DNA of 64,000 nt from a virus: IMG/VR virus record IMGVR_UViG_3300028840_002104, positions 21,819-85,818 of that record, one strand, 5' to 3'. The position numbers and the translations under genes are program-made. Within the stretch, counting starts at the first letter, position 1; each line of letters begins with the position of its first letter. The notes beneath the pieces were generated by a model. The model searched no databases, had not been told where the DNA came from, and saw only the letters and a list, made by a program, of their open reading frames with translations. Shown here in pieces: positions 1-9,595 of this stretch.

Positions 1-876
1 ATTCAGGCTGTGGAGTGGGCCAGAACTGCCGACGACAACAACTCCTTGCAAAATTCAGCCGACTTATACGACGCCGAAGGACTGGCCCCTCCGCCTTTTC
101 TCTTTCACGACGAAGTTCCTTCAGGAAACCTGAAGAGAAGGGACGCACTTAGAGCTTTTCCTCGAATGGCTGAAGAAAGGTGGGGAGATACTTTCATTAC
201 CAAGATGGGGGGCATAATGCTCCCCTTCACTCCGCACCTCTTTGGTTTGAACAACCACGGATTTTGCCCTCCCAATTTTGTAGTGGGCAAGCTTCACGAA
301 AACTCACGGTTTGCATCAGGAGATTTTAGGCAAGATCCTGACGCTGAAGAGGAAGAGCCTCCTTACGGAGAGGCGGCTGAGCAGAGATCCGACGACAGAA
401 TTATACCCATTGACTCAGCAGTTATTATGTTTAGCGGAGACTGGTCCATAGGACAAGGTGTGGTTACTTTTGGTGGTCTTGATGATGGCTCACCAAGCTC
501 CGCGACAGCAGGAGACTACGCTGTTGGGGTTGTCACCGCTCGTCTTGAGAACGGTCTTTATCTAATCCAAGTCAGCGGAGTTTGCCGAGCTTTTGGTTGG
601 GTAGAAAATCTTGTGACCTATTCTGAAGGCACGGAAGACGAGGTTGTAGGCTCTGAGCCCGGTTATGGTTCTACGACAAGAGTCTATCCAAAGCAGTACT
701 CAAGTACGGGATTTTTTACGCCATCTGCTTTGGGTAATGCTATTCCTGTTATTGCCGCTTTCTACCCTCCAGAGGAGTACGAAGAGGGCAAGTATCGTGT
801 TCCTCTCTTGGTTAGTCTAGGAGCTTCTGGTGGTGGAGGCGGCGCTAACTTCATCTCCTTTTCGGAGTACCCATGA
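1..876 (+). CDS. Virion appendage protein, 3' part (5' truncated)
   Basis: The reading frame is open from the first base, so this is the C-terminal 291 residues of a longer protein. A GTG at position 10 is not a convincing start. I recognise no enzymatic motif. The sequence is rich in Gly, Ser, Pro and aromatic residues, and ends with a Gly run (GASGGGGGA) before a short tail, as in virion structural proteins. The stop overlaps the next start (ATGA). Its place at the head of a run of appendage genes suggests a tail or baseplate component; this is inference. Confidence 0.6.
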   Translation: MQAVEWARTADDNNSLQNSADLYDAEGLAPPPFLFHDEVPSGNLKRRDALRAFPRMAEERWGDTFITKMGGIMLPFTPHLFGLNNHGFCPPNFVVGKLHENSRFASGDFRQDPDAEEEEPPYGEAAEQRSDDRIIPIDSAVIMFSGDWSIGQGVVTFGGLDDGSPSSATAGDYAVGVVTARLENGLYLIQVSGVCRAFGWVENLVTYSEGTEDEVVGSEPGYGSTTRVYPKQYSSTGFFTPSALGNAIPVIAAFYPPEEYEEGKYRVPLLVSLGASGGGGGANFISFSEYP

Positions 877-3341
877 GCTATACGGTTCATCCACCCTTTT
901 ACTTGTTTGACTACGGCACGGATATAGATCTCATGGGCTGGAACGAAAACAGAGGCTTGATTTTCAACTCTACGCCTCTTAAGATAGCCTACCCAACGGA
1001 TCTTTACAGAGGTCGTGTTCCTTTGTGGTCTAGTCACATTGAGCAAGTTTTCAACTACCACAATGATCTTCGCCTGGCAGCGGGAAGAGACCCTTATGAG
1101 TTTCATGCCTACATAGACGCTTTCCACTCGGATGTCTACGCGGCCAGAAATGGCTTGACCATGACTCAGGCAACGCTCTATGGAAGCACCGTTCATTTTG
1201 GTGTCTTGGAAATTGTACCTTTTGACTGCCTCTGGTACTCTCGTTGGCGCAGATCTAGTATCCAGGAAGTTCCAATCATTCCTTTCTGCTATTTTCCTGA
1301 AGAGATGGGCAGAGAGCCAAAAGAGCTTGAGTTTTTTGGGGGTGGCAGGCTTCCCTGGGAAAACATTGAGGTTATTGGCTTCAACGGAGATGTTGACTGG
1401 ACAAATAATGATCCTGACTACAGACGAATCAATGGTGTCTGGGAAGGTCTTCTTTTCTATCGCAGGCTCCGAGATTCAAATGGTGTTGAGAGAGACCTAA
1501 TTTCCATCAAGCAGCTCTACACAACGGGAGACGAGCGTGGGGATGAGTTTTGGTATTGGCCAAATAGTTTCTACAGACAACTCTTCTTTGGAGCTACTCC
1601 GAGCTACAAAAGACCTGACATCTACATTGACCGTCCTTATCCAGGCTCTCGGTCTAGGGATACTAGACCAGAGTACGAGTATTTTGAGACTCAGCCTCGT
1701 TGGGAGACTCCTGCCTACTTGGGTCCGTTTAAGAACACACATTTCGATCTTATTGAAGTTCCAGAAGAGCTTCCTGAAGGAACAGAGTCTTTTGAAGTTG
1801 ACGTCCCTGTTAGAAGTTCTGACGGCGCAGACTTAGGGATTTCCTTAACACTTAACTTTTCTCGTCCTGGTGTAGATCAGGCAATCTTCTATGTTGGTTT
1901 CCGTCTCCTTCGGACAGAGCCTTCTTTCTTTGAAGAGCATCTGCCTTTGGTTGGTTCTCCGGATCTTTTTAATGAGAGGATGAACTTCCACATCATGCAG
2001 GAAAGGCATCTGACAGAAAGAGGCGGAAACATTAATCCTTCTGATAACGCCATCTATAGCTACTTAGAAATAATTCCGTTTTCGGAATACGCTTTGTTCT
2101 CAATGGGGCGAAACACGATCTTTCCGCGCTTCAGTCATTCCTATCTTGACGGAAGATCTAAGGCGCGAAAAATAGTTGCCCATGTTGATTCGATGCCAGC
2201 AGAAAGTCGTTTCTCTTTCAAACCAGGAGACAACGTTGCTTCTTTCGAGGGAACGCCTACACTGACAGGCTACGCTTCAAACTTTAGGGATTACTTTGCC
2301 GAAGCGCGGGAATCTCTAGAGGGCTTGATTGAAGACGGCTTGATAGTGAGAAAGAATGTAGGCGGAAACGACACCCCAGAGATTGGTTCTTTGCCTGACT
2401 TTCTCCGAACTAAGTACACATCCGAAGGAGAGAGAGACGAGCTATGGAGTGAACAGCCTTGGCCTGATCGTACCAAGTTTGATGAATGGGAGCATGAACT
2501 TTCTGAGATAGGAACTAAAGTAGTTGTTCTAAAGCCTGAAGATCCGGAGGTCTATGATCTTAGAATAGAAGTCTTGAGAGGGCCTTGGGACATTGATCTA
2601 GATGAAGTTGCTTTCCGTTCTTTCTCAGTTCCAAGACTTCATCTTAGGCTTGATTGCGGCACGGGCCTCTTGGCTTACGATACTGTTATATTGGCTCCCG
2701 GAGGCTCTGCGTGGGCTCCAGGAGTTTGGCCTCTAGGCCCACATAATCTAAATTGGTCTCCTGGGGATACTCTCGAAAGTCACGTATACTATAATCGGTT
2801 TCCTGAAGCGTATGCTCTCTTGGAGTCTGAGATCTTGTCGGAAATAGACTCCAACCCTTGGACTGTTCTTGATGCGGCGGGCAGTAGTGCTCAGCCTGAT
2901 CCAACAACTCCGCTCGGAAGGCAAGACTGGTTTGACTCAGAAGCTATTCAAAGCGGCTTGGATGCCTATAAGAATTTGCCAGGCAACGGAGGAGGTTACA
3001 CTTTTTGGTACTCTCTTGAGGACATTCTCGGCAAGCTACACTTTAGCGCGTATACCTGGTCTGGCTACGGCAGCTCTGACTGGACAAGAATTACGACCGG
3101 TATTTCTAGGAATATCATTGGCGGTCATATTGTCATGCTTGTGTCTGATCCTTGGATATATCGCATGTTCGGCCAGGATATTACAGGGGACCCTTTCGCG
3201 GAGGGTTGGCTTCTTCCTGCTCTTGGAGAGGGTCTTGCTAGAGCAGGCATACGACTTGACGTTTTAACCAGAAGCGAAAGTGGCGCGGAAAGAATAGAAG
3301 AGCTTACTGAACCTACAGGCGGTAAAATACTAGTTTTCTAG
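873..3341 (+). CDS. Large putative tail/baseplate structural protein
   Basis: The product is 822 residues, overlapping the upstream stop by 4 nt. It is rich in Tyr, Trp, Phe, Asp and Pro with no signal peptide, transmembrane segment or catalytic motif that I recognise. The composition and the neighbouring spike- and fibre-like genes fit a virion appendage. An SD (GGAGG) just after its stop serves the next gene. I cannot name the family. Confidence 0.55.
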   Translation: MSYTVHPPFYLFDYGTDIDLMGWNENRGLIFNSTPLKIAYPTDLYRGRVPLWSSHIEQVFNYHNDLRLAAGRDPYEFHAYIDAFHSDVYAARNGLTMTQATLYGSTVHFGVLEIVPFDCLWYSRWRRSSIQEVPIIPFCYFPEEMGREPKELEFFGGGRLPWENIEVIGFNGDVDWTNNDPDYRRINGVWEGLLFYRRLRDSNGVERDLISIKQLYTTGDERGDEFWYWPNSFYRQLFFGATPSYKRPDIYIDRPYPGSRSRDTRPEYEYFETQPRWETPAYLGPFKNTHFDLIEVPEELPEGTESFEVDVPVRSSDGADLGISLTLNFSRPGVDQAIFYVGFRLLRTEPSFFEEHLPLVGSPDLFNERMNFHIMQERHLTERGGNINPSDNAIYSYLEIIPFSEYALFSMGRNTIFPRFSHSYLDGRSKARKIVAHVDSMPAESRFSFKPGDNVASFEGTPTLTGYASNFRDYFAEARESLEGLIEDGLIVRKNVGGNDTPEIGSLPDFLRTKYTSEGERDELWSEQPWPDRTKFDEWEHELSEIGTKVVVLKPEDPEVYDLRIEVLRGPWDIDLDEVAFRSFSVPRLHLRLDCGTGLLAYDTVILAPGGSAWAPGVWPLGPHNLNWSPGDTLESHVYYNRFPEAYALLESEILSEIDSNPWTVLDAAGSSAQPDPTTPLGRQDWFDSEAIQSGLDAYKNLPGNGGGYTFWYSLEDILGKLHFSAYTWSGYGSSDWTRITTGISRNIIGGHIVMLVSDPWIYRMFGQDITGDPFAEGWLLPALGEGLARAGIRLDVLTRSESGAERIEELTEPTGGKILVF

Positions 3342-3351
3342 GAGGTTTCCA

Positions 3352-4353
3352 ATGTCTAGACCTTGGGATTTAGGTTTCTATCACAGTGGCGCAGGAGACG
3401 ATGATCTTGGTGGAGCAATAGGTAGCAGGATAGACAATGCTGACATGATCTCTTGGACGTCTCTTGTGAATGTTACAGGAGTTACGATCATTGATGCTGC
3501 TTCATTTCATGCTTTGGACCTAGACGAGAATCCTCTAGGAGTACTTGCTTATGAGAACGCTTCAGGTTCGCTAAAGTGGCAGCCTCCAGGAGAAGCTGTC
3601 TTTGGTTCTCTGGTGGATGTGGGAGCTGGCGGTCTAAACTACTTGTACGGACCTTATGATGACTCTCAGTATCTCGCTGTCGAAGTTCAGGCAGGCAGTC
3701 TTCCAGGAAGTGACCAGCAGGATAATGTGAATTTCTCCTACATCAGCAATGTGATCTTCGACGACGTTACTTCTCAGGAAAGCGAGACCGGGGACATTGA
3801 GTACAAGGGCTTTTTTATCAAGAACGAGAGCGGGGATTTTCTAACTGGTCTACAAGTCTATGCGGATGTTTCCTATGTTGATTCCGGTGCTCTTGTTTCA
3901 GGCTATGGTAGTTCAGGAAGTGTTGAAGTAGACATGGGAAGTTATCTTGCCGATTTTCCTGCATCAGGCTTCATGTATAATTCGGAAAGAAGTGAGGCCC
4001 TCTATTACGCATCGAAGTCTATAGACGGTACGAAGGCTCTGGTTTCTTCCGCAGGAAGAGGTGTCCGAGGAACGGCTGCTGCGGCGGGTCTGGCAGGTGA
4101 CGGCATTAACTACTATGCTCCCATTGACCTGGGATTTGAAGAGCCCTCTGGTGGGAGTATCCAGACAATAGCGAATGAAAGCACAGCTCCTTCGGGAGTA
4201 AGTTTCAACTACCACGGTCTTTCTTCAGTCAAACTGCTTGGTGGCCTCGGTCCTCTAGAAATGTGGGGAGTCTGGCTCAAGAGATTTGTTCAGGTCAACT
4301 CAAGGCCCCTTGTTGGCCAGAGAGGGTCACTTCGGTTTGTCTTCGACAACTAA
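3352..4353 (+). CDS. Putative tail adhesin protein, paralogue of the gene at 6748
   Basis: The product is 333 residues; the start ATG has a strong SD (AGGAGG). It is clearly related to the protein encoded at 6748-7782. Both have a central NxIFDD motif followed by an acidic stretch, a YxxPID element after a GRGxxG turn (GINYYAPIDLG here, TIDYYVPIDVG there), and a C-terminal PLVGQRGSLRFVF / ITPGMSEVGKLRFDL block. Beta-rich, Gly/Ser-rich composition suggests a beta-sandwich virion protein. Two copies separated by a spike-like gene point to tandem duplication within the appendage module. Confidence 0.55.
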   Translation: MSRPWDLGFYHSGAGDDDLGGAIGSRIDNADMISWTSLVNVTGVTIIDAASFHALDLDENPLGVLAYENASGSLKWQPPGEAVFGSLVDVGAGGLNYLYGPYDDSQYLAVEVQAGSLPGSDQQDNVNFSYISNVIFDDVTSQESETGDIEYKGFFIKNESGDFLTGLQVYADVSYVDSGALVSGYGSSGSVEVDMGSYLADFPASGFMYNSERSEALYYASKSIDGTKALVSSAGRGVRGTAAAAGLAGDGINYYAPIDLGFEEPSGGSIQTIANESTAPSGVSFNYHGLSSVKLLGGLGPLEMWGVWLKRFVQVNSRPLVGQRGSLRFVFDN

Positions 4354-4363
4354 GGAATGACAC

Positions 4364-5956
4364 ATGGCAGATCATTACGTCAATTTTGACGCTACAAACA
4401 ATGGTGATGGTACTACTTGGACAGATGCGGCTGCTCCAGGAGGGGCGGGTGCTTGGAATCAGTTCACAGCCGCTGAGCACGCTTCTGTTTCAGCAGGAGA
4501 CTTTGTTTGGTTCAAGCCCGGAAATTCGACAAGAAAGTCTCTGTCACCGAAGGCGGGGAGTTTAGGTAGCTGGATTCATTACTGCTCTTGGCCCTCTGCT
4601 AGCCATCGTTACTATGAATCTAGGCCCTCAGGTCCTAGAACTACTTGGGACCCTCTTGGTGAGTGGGCAAATCTTCTTTCCTTAGTCGCGGAAAGCCATA
4701 ACTGGTACTCAGGTTTTAACATTGCTCAAGGTTCTGATGGTTTTAAGATCAATTCCAAGGAAGATGTCTATGGGGAAAGAATAGATTCCACTCAGTACGA
4801 TCCTTCCACGTCCAAAGGAGGGCTTCAGATTGTTAGTTCTAAGCAGATCTTTCTCTACAGTTGCTGGTTTAGAGGTAATTCCACAGTTTCTGGCACAAGA
4901 AACGGCATTGACATTGATTCTGCGGAAGCAGTTACCCTGTCGTCTTGTCAAGTAGAAGCAGGAACTTCTGATGCATGGATGGTCTACTGTTTAGATAGCA
5001 AAGGTGTTCGTCTCTTCACCGCTTCTCTCACAGGAACTGAACCTGGCTACGGAATGGGTTTCGTGGGCTGCTCTCGTTGTTCACTGCGTAATTGTGAGAC
5101 TAGCAAGATCAGAAGTAGATATAGCTCGGACCTTCACATGATCTTTTGTGAAACAACCGAAGGCTCAAGTGACTACGGTCTTGAGATTATGGATATTACA
5201 GATTCTGACGATGATTCGTGTCATATTGTCGCGGACTCTTGTATCTTTGAAGGAAGCAGTGCCGACGTGTACCTTCCTTCGGGAAACCTGAAGGGCTCTA
5301 TCATTGGCTCTGAGAACACTTTTGACCTTCCGAGTTTGACACAGGATCCCGACAACAAGTTTCTGATTTCCTTGTCCAACCACAACAGCGTTGACAATAA
5401 TTTCATTCAGCGAAGTTGGGCGGGAGACATCAGCGTTTCGCCTGTCAAGCGAGAGGGCCACTATTGGTTTAGTTATTTGATGTCCCCTAGCTCTGCTGTC
5501 GGCACATCTGGCGGAGTTGACGGCCTTGTCCTGAGCCCTCCAGGTCATGAGACAATGAGAGTAGTTTTTCCTGAAGTTCCTTGGTACGACGGATACGCCA
5601 TGATTAAAATATACGGAGCTTATTCTTCAGGCTGGTCTTCGGGAGAGCTAAACCACCACACTCTCTGGGCAGAGGGCGAGGTTCTTTTGGAGTACACCCG
5701 AAGAGCCCTGATTCCCATGGTAAATCAAAGGCATTATTTAAGCGGCCTGGACGAAGATATAGGAACAGGTAGCACAGAAGATACGGCGTCAACTTGGTCT
5801 GACGGAACCGTAACTCCTTTTGTTTTGACCCTTTCCTGCTTTTTTGGCTCACTAGAATTTTTGGACAGAAGAGCGCAAATAAGGGTCTATTTGGCGAATT
5901 CTGGTGGTCTCGTATACATTGACCCTGTTCCGGAGGTTGCGAGGTACTATTTCTGA
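4364..5956 (+). CDS. Putative tailspike-like protein with parallel beta-helix
   Basis: The product is 530 residues. The N-terminus (MADHYVNFDATNNGDGTTW) resembles the opening of right-handed parallel beta-helix proteins, in which a YV.....GxDGtsW motif precedes the helix. Residues of about 80-330 are a series of short strands and turns with repeated polar and Cys/Ser residues (for example SSCQVEAGTSDAW, VGCSRCSLRNCE), as in solenoid rungs. Such proteins bind or cleave surface polysaccharide; no catalytic residues can be assigned here. Its stop overlaps the next start (TGATGG). Confidence 0.5.
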   Translation: MADHYVNFDATNNGDGTTWTDAAAPGGAGAWNQFTAAEHASVSAGDFVWFKPGNSTRKSLSPKAGSLGSWIHYCSWPSASHRYYESRPSGPRTTWDPLGEWANLLSLVAESHNWYSGFNIAQGSDGFKINSKEDVYGERIDSTQYDPSTSKGGLQIVSSKQIFLYSCWFRGNSTVSGTRNGIDIDSAEAVTLSSCQVEAGTSDAWMVYCLDSKGVRLFTASLTGTEPGYGMGFVGCSRCSLRNCETSKIRSRYSSDLHMIFCETTEGSSDYGLEIMDITDSDDDSCHIVADSCIFEGSSADVYLPSGNLKGSIIGSENTFDLPSLTQDPDNKFLISLSNHNSVDNNFIQRSWAGDISVSPVKREGHYWFSYLMSPSSAVGTSGGVDGLVLSPPGHETMRVVFPEVPWYDGYAMIKIYGAYSSGWSSGELNHHTLWAEGEVLLEYTRRALIPMVNQRHYLSGLDEDIGTGSTEDTASTWSDGTVTPFVLTLSCFFGSLEFLDRRAQIRVYLANSGGLVYIDPVPEVARYYF

Positions 5957-6234
5957 TGGATGTCTGGAATCGTTTCGGCCTAATCCGACAAGCTGACCAA
6001 AAGTATTGGACTCCCCACGGTCTTTTGATCCACGGGAATCCTCAGAAGGTCCTTGGTCTTGAGGAATACGAGATTGAGGCGTACATACTCTCTTCCCAGG
6101 CTCTTGATAAGTGGGATATCTCAGGTGTCAAGGGTCCTAGAAGTAGAGTGGGTGCTTCTCCAGGAGTACCTTCTACTGCTACAGGGAGAGACAAGGCAGC
6201 CAAGCCTTATGTGACGCAAGGAGGTTTCTTGTGA
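5956..6234 (+). CDS. Small tail-module protein of unknown function
   Basis: The product is 92 residues, starting in the stop region of the spike-like gene and overlapping the next gene by 4 nt. The sequence begins MDVWNRFGLI and has no known motif. The Gly/Ser/Pro-rich second half (about residues 55-75) is probably flexible. Tight translational coupling suggests a partner or chaperone of the neighbouring appendage proteins; this is inference from position only. Confidence 0.5.
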   Translation: MDVWNRFGLIRQADQKYWTPHGLLIHGNPQKVLGLEEYEIEAYILSSQALDKWDISGVKGPRSRVGASPGVPSTATGRDKAAKPYVTQGGFL

Positions 6235-6737
6235 ACGTCACTTATCGTTTCTGGGTTTCAAATGCTGGTTTCATGGCCGAAGGACTAAGCCCTGATTTTG
6301 AGGCGCTTCATCGTGAGTCTGACGGCTTTGATCTCATAGGTTCCGCTCCGTCTATCACTGAGATTGGCGGAGGCTGGTACAAGTTCACCATTCCACAGAC
6401 AGACATGCCTATAGTAGGCGTGGTTGATGCAGATCCAGGAGACTCGAACAATCTTGACAGCAGGGATCGTTACATTCCTGTGTTCATGCATGAGGATGAC
6501 TACAATCTGGACTTGCAGCTCTCTTCGCTGAACATCTCGGCCTCTCAGATTGCAGATGCAGTTTGGCAGGAACCAATTGATGACCATGATGGGGTGTCCG
6601 GCTCTGCTGCCCAGTATCAGTCTGTTCTCCTGCGCGGTGAGTGGGAACTAGATGGCAGTACCTTGAAGCTAAAGACTCCAGAGGGCGTGACCTTCCAGGA
6701 ATTCACGATCAGTACGACAGCTCGAACGCCAACGTAA
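6231..6737 (+). CDS. Putative phage appendage protein (ADAVW..DH motif)
   Basis: The product is 168 residues with a GTG start following an SD (AAGGAGG). Around residues 106-125 it carries QIADAVWQEPIDDHDGVSGS, matching the A(D/E)AVWD.....H...GS motif common in phage tail and adhesin proteins next to a GGWYKFTI-type beta element (seen near residue 45). This supports a virion role without defining its exact part. It lies between the spike-like gene and an adhesin paralogue. Confidence 0.55.
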   Translation: MNVTYRFWVSNAGFMAEGLSPDFEALHRESDGFDLIGSAPSITEIGGGWYKFTIPQTDMPIVGVVDADPGDSNNLDSRDRYIPVFMHEDDYNLDLQLSSLNISASQIADAVWQEPIDDHDGVSGSAAQYQSVLLRGEWELDGSTLKLKTPEGVTFQEFTISTTARTPT

Positions 6738-6747
6738 GGAGACTCCA

Positions 6748-7782
6748 GTGTCTTTGGATATTCGTTTCTTGCGAACAAATAGCCTGGCAACTCAGGATGG
6801 TCAGGCTGGCTACAACATGCGTGGTGGTAGGTACTCTGCTGATGAGATAGTTGATGTAATTGCGGAGCTTCCCTACGAGCTGACAGGAGTTAACTTCACC
6901 TCCGCTTCTTCGAGAAACCTCAGAGGCGGAAGAGTAGGCTATCTGAACTTCAACTACGATTATGGCTATTTCAACTACTCTTGGAACTATCGACACCAGA
7001 TGTCGTGGAAGGCTCCCGGGTCCCCTGAGTTTGGACCTACTCTTGATGTCCCCCTTGATCCCTTTGATATTTCCGCACGCATAGAGCTTTACGACGGATA
7101 TGATCCTGACAAGTATCTTCTTGTCGAAGTAGCCCAAGGCGAGCTTCCTCTCCAGAACTTCTCGGATCTTCCAGTCATGCTTCTTCCGAGCATCAACAAC
7201 ATCTTCGACGACGCCACGCCCCTTGAGGCGGAAGAAGGTATGACTGACTACAGATGCGTAGTTGCTCGAAACGTAGGAGACTCCTCGTGGACAACAGCCT
7301 CCCTTTGGTTAGAGACCAACATCTCTTCAACCACGGTTTCCAATTTCTCAGGATACGCCACTGAGGGAGAGATCACTATCAACGTAGCTTCTACCATCGG
7401 CTATCCCAAGTCAGCCTACATTTTCAATCGGAACTACGGTGAGATCATGCTGTATGACTACAAGACGCCTACTTCTTTCCACGTGCCAGTCCTGGGAAGA
7501 GGCGCTCTGGGGTCAACGGTGACTGGCGGTGAATACGAGAACACCATTGACTACTACGTGCCTATTGATGTGGGAGTAGGTGGCTCCTATCCAACGGTTA
7601 CAGTTAGCAGCTATGAGGCCCGTCCTTTCGGAATTACCTTTGCCCATCCCCTCCCAAATTCTCCTCTTTCGGCTACCGTGGTCAACGGAGAATTTGTACC
7701 CATTTGGCTAGGAAGACAGATCACTCCTGGCATGTCTGAGGTCGGTAAATTGCGGTTTGATCTTATTCTGGAGGCGGCATGA
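6748..7782 (+). CDS. Putative tail adhesin protein, paralogue of the gene at 3352
   Basis: The product is 344 residues. The GTG start follows AAGGAG with 7 nt spacing. It shares with the protein at 3352-4353 the NNIFDD block (about residues 149-155), the GRGALGS turn followed by TIDYYVPIDVG, and a C-terminal KLRFDL end. It has an extra aromatic N-terminal stretch (Tyr/Asn-rich, residues 60-85). The stop overlaps the next ATG. It is likely a virion surface protein. Confidence 0.55.
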   Translation: MSLDIRFLRTNSLATQDGQAGYNMRGGRYSADEIVDVIAELPYELTGVNFTSASSRNLRGGRVGYLNFNYDYGYFNYSWNYRHQMSWKAPGSPEFGPTLDVPLDPFDISARIELYDGYDPDKYLLVEVAQGELPLQNFSDLPVMLLPSINNIFDDATPLEAEEGMTDYRCVVARNVGDSSWTTASLWLETNISSTTVSNFSGYATEGEITINVASTIGYPKSAYIFNRNYGEIMLYDYKTPTSFHVPVLGRGALGSTVTGGEYENTIDYYVPIDVGVGGSYPTVTVSSYEARPFGITFAHPLPNSPLSATVVNGEFVPIWLGRQITPGMSEVGKLRFDLILEAA

Positions 7783-8579
7783 GACGAAGCCTTAGTGGAT
7801 CTTACGGCATCTGTAGGACTAAACGCTTCAATCTTCGAGAAGGCTTTGCTGTCTGGAATACTTCCAGAACCCTCGTGGATGGCCATAAGATTATGACCTT
7901 TGGTTACTTCCAGGATGATCCTGTCAGCTTTGAGACCATGGCCAAGTGGGGATACTTTGAAAGCTTGCCTGATCCTCCAGAGATCGAACTTTTTCCCGAT
8001 GTGACAAGCTATGACAACATGCAGCTAGCTGTCTTCGGAGACTTTGGTGTTGTCATGACTATTCCTTACTACTTCTACATCCTCGGCACCAGGAGAGTTC
8101 TCCAGGTTAGGGTCTGGTGGTGCAAAGACAAAGACGATGGGCCTGATCTGGCCGATTTGGTCTTGAAGGTAAATCCTCTGGATGCTTCTGAGCTTCAGCT
8201 AGGATCAGAGCTTGCTTCATATGCGATAGCCGGTCTTACTGAGGCAACAGCGGAGTACATACCCAATGGCTTGGACATGGGCTCTATGACCACTAACAGC
8301 TACAAAGATATCTATCTCGGCTTCCATGCTCCGCCTTCGGTGCAGAGCACGGGAGAAGTATACATGAAGGTTGACTTTGAAGCAGGTATTCCGCCATCTG
8401 ACATCGGAGATGCTGTCGTTGGTGGGTCTGCTCACTATGGCGGCCAGGACGCACCAATAGATCAGATCGTTCTTAACTATGACATCATTTTGGCCGTTCA
8501 TTGTATAACTTCCCAGGAAGCAGAGAACCTCCCAGGGACGGTTACAGGCGTACCAAGCCATATTGAATGGAGTGACTAG
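7779..8579 (+). CDS. Tail-module protein of unknown function
   Basis: The product is 266 residues and overlaps the upstream gene by ATGA. No enzymatic motif is visible. It is beta-rich, with aromatic and acidic residues, and is followed immediately by the next ATG without a gap. The position between an adhesin-like and a fibre-like gene suggests a structural component. Confidence 0.5.
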   Translation: MRRSLSGSYGICRTKRFNLREGFAVWNTSRTLVDGHKIMTFGYFQDDPVSFETMAKWGYFESLPDPPEIELFPDVTSYDNMQLAVFGDFGVVMTIPYYFYILGTRRVLQVRVWWCKDKDDGPDLADLVLKVNPLDASELQLGSELASYAIAGLTEATAEYIPNGLDMGSMTTNSYKDIYLGFHAPPSVQSTGEVYMKVDFEAGIPPSDIGDAVVGGSAHYGGQDAPIDQIVLNYDIILAVHCITSQEAENLPGTVTGVPSHIEWSD

Positions 8580-9500
8580 ATGAGCTTTCCTACGGACTCT
8601 CACGACGACTTTGTGACCATGGTTGACCATAGGCTTACTCCTGTGGATAACTCCGAGAGCTACGAGATACCAGAGGAGCCCTCTGATCCTACGGTCTATA
8701 CGGAAGAGCGACCTACCGAAGGGACCCTCTTTGTCACAGGCTCAATCACCTTCACGGAAGTTTCATACGAGCCTACTCAGAGCGGCGAGTTCTACGTGAA
8801 CTACAATACGGGACAGATCCTCTTCCATGAGGACGATAGAACCAAGGTAGTCACCGTTGTTTACCAAGGCGTGGGAAGTGCTTCTAAGGCGGTAGACTGG
8901 AACAACGTCTACACATCCATCCAGAATACTCAGGATGAGGTAACCGTCCTTAGAGACCTTCTGCTGGCAGGTAAGGTAGAGGCCACAGATCCTGTTTCTA
9001 AGAAGGTCCAGGTCTACGGAGGCACTTTCTATCCCACAGCCAAGATCCCTGCCACCTTGACGGACACATTGGTAGACTTCGCGTCTCCCCCGTACCTTCT
9101 CAGCGCCATCACGGTTTCCTATTGGAGACCCATTCTCTTGGTTGTGGACCCTGACGGCGACCTTGAGGTAATCGAGGGAACCATTTCCGCGACTGAGACA
9201 GACTTTAGCTTTCCTGGCACCTTTGAGCTGGCCTACAGGAACTATCTTGTGATCTGTGAGATCCACGTCCGAGACAACGGCACAGGCGCTCCAGGCACGA
9301 TCATAGATATCACGGACGACAAGATCTTTGATAGGCGGCCTTTGGTTGCTTCAGGCGCTCCTATTGAAGGAGTGGCTCCTCCTGCGAATTCCGTGGTTTT
9401 GTGGCCCTCTTCGGAGACAGTTCCCACAGGATGGCTCAGAATAGGCACAGAGACGCTCTCCCTCGGAGGGGTCGAGCACTTCTACATCAAGAGAACGTAA
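8580..9500 (+). CDS. Putative tail fibre protein with collar-like C-terminus
   Basis: The product is 306 residues. Residues of about 265-290 (ANSVVLWPSSETVPTGWLRI) match the 'P.G.ivlW......iP.GW' pattern of the phage tail collar domain found at the ends of fibres. Upstream is a short stretch (SIQNTQDEVTVLRDLLLAG) that could form a coiled-coil neck. It is the last gene of the appendage module; about 20 nt later the next promoter begins. Confidence 0.6.
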   Translation: MSFPTDSHDDFVTMVDHRLTPVDNSESYEIPEEPSDPTVYTEERPTEGTLFVTGSITFTEVSYEPTQSGEFYVNYNTGQILFHEDDRTKVVTVVYQGVGSASKAVDWNNVYTSIQNTQDEVTVLRDLLLAGKVEATDPVSKKVQVYGGTFYPTAKIPATLTDTLVDFASPPYLLSAITVSYWRPILLVVDPDGDLEVIEGTISATETDFSFPGTFELAYRNYLVICEIHVRDNGTGAPGTIIDITDDKIFDRRPLVASGAPIEGVAPPANSVVLWPSSETVPTGWLRIGTETLSLGGVEHFYIKRT

Positions 9501-9520
9501 AAAATACTACGTTTATACCC

Positions 9521-9550
9521 TTGACCCCTGCTTTCCAGCCGTGATACAAT
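9521..9550 (+). promoter_or_regulatory. Sigma70-type promoter for the replication module
   Basis: TTGACC (9521-9526) and TACAAT (9545-9550) are separated by 18 bp. It is in the first gap of the window and precedes the helicase gene. The same pattern of TTGAC(C/G), an 18-bp spacer and TACAAT recurs at 34225-34254. Confidence 0.7.
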
Positions 9551-9551
9551 G

Positions 9552-9568
9552 CTATTGACAGTCAATAG
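9552..9568. promoter_or_regulatory. Palindromic candidate operator at the transcription start
   Basis: CTATTGAC-A-GTCAATAG is a perfect 8-bp inverted repeat around one base. It begins 2 bp after the -10 box, so it covers the expected transcription start. This placement suits a repressor operator; it could also form a small 5'-end hairpin. No binding protein can be assigned. Confidence 0.5.
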
Positions 9569-9595
9569 TTTGAAAGAATGGTCACGGAGGTTAGC

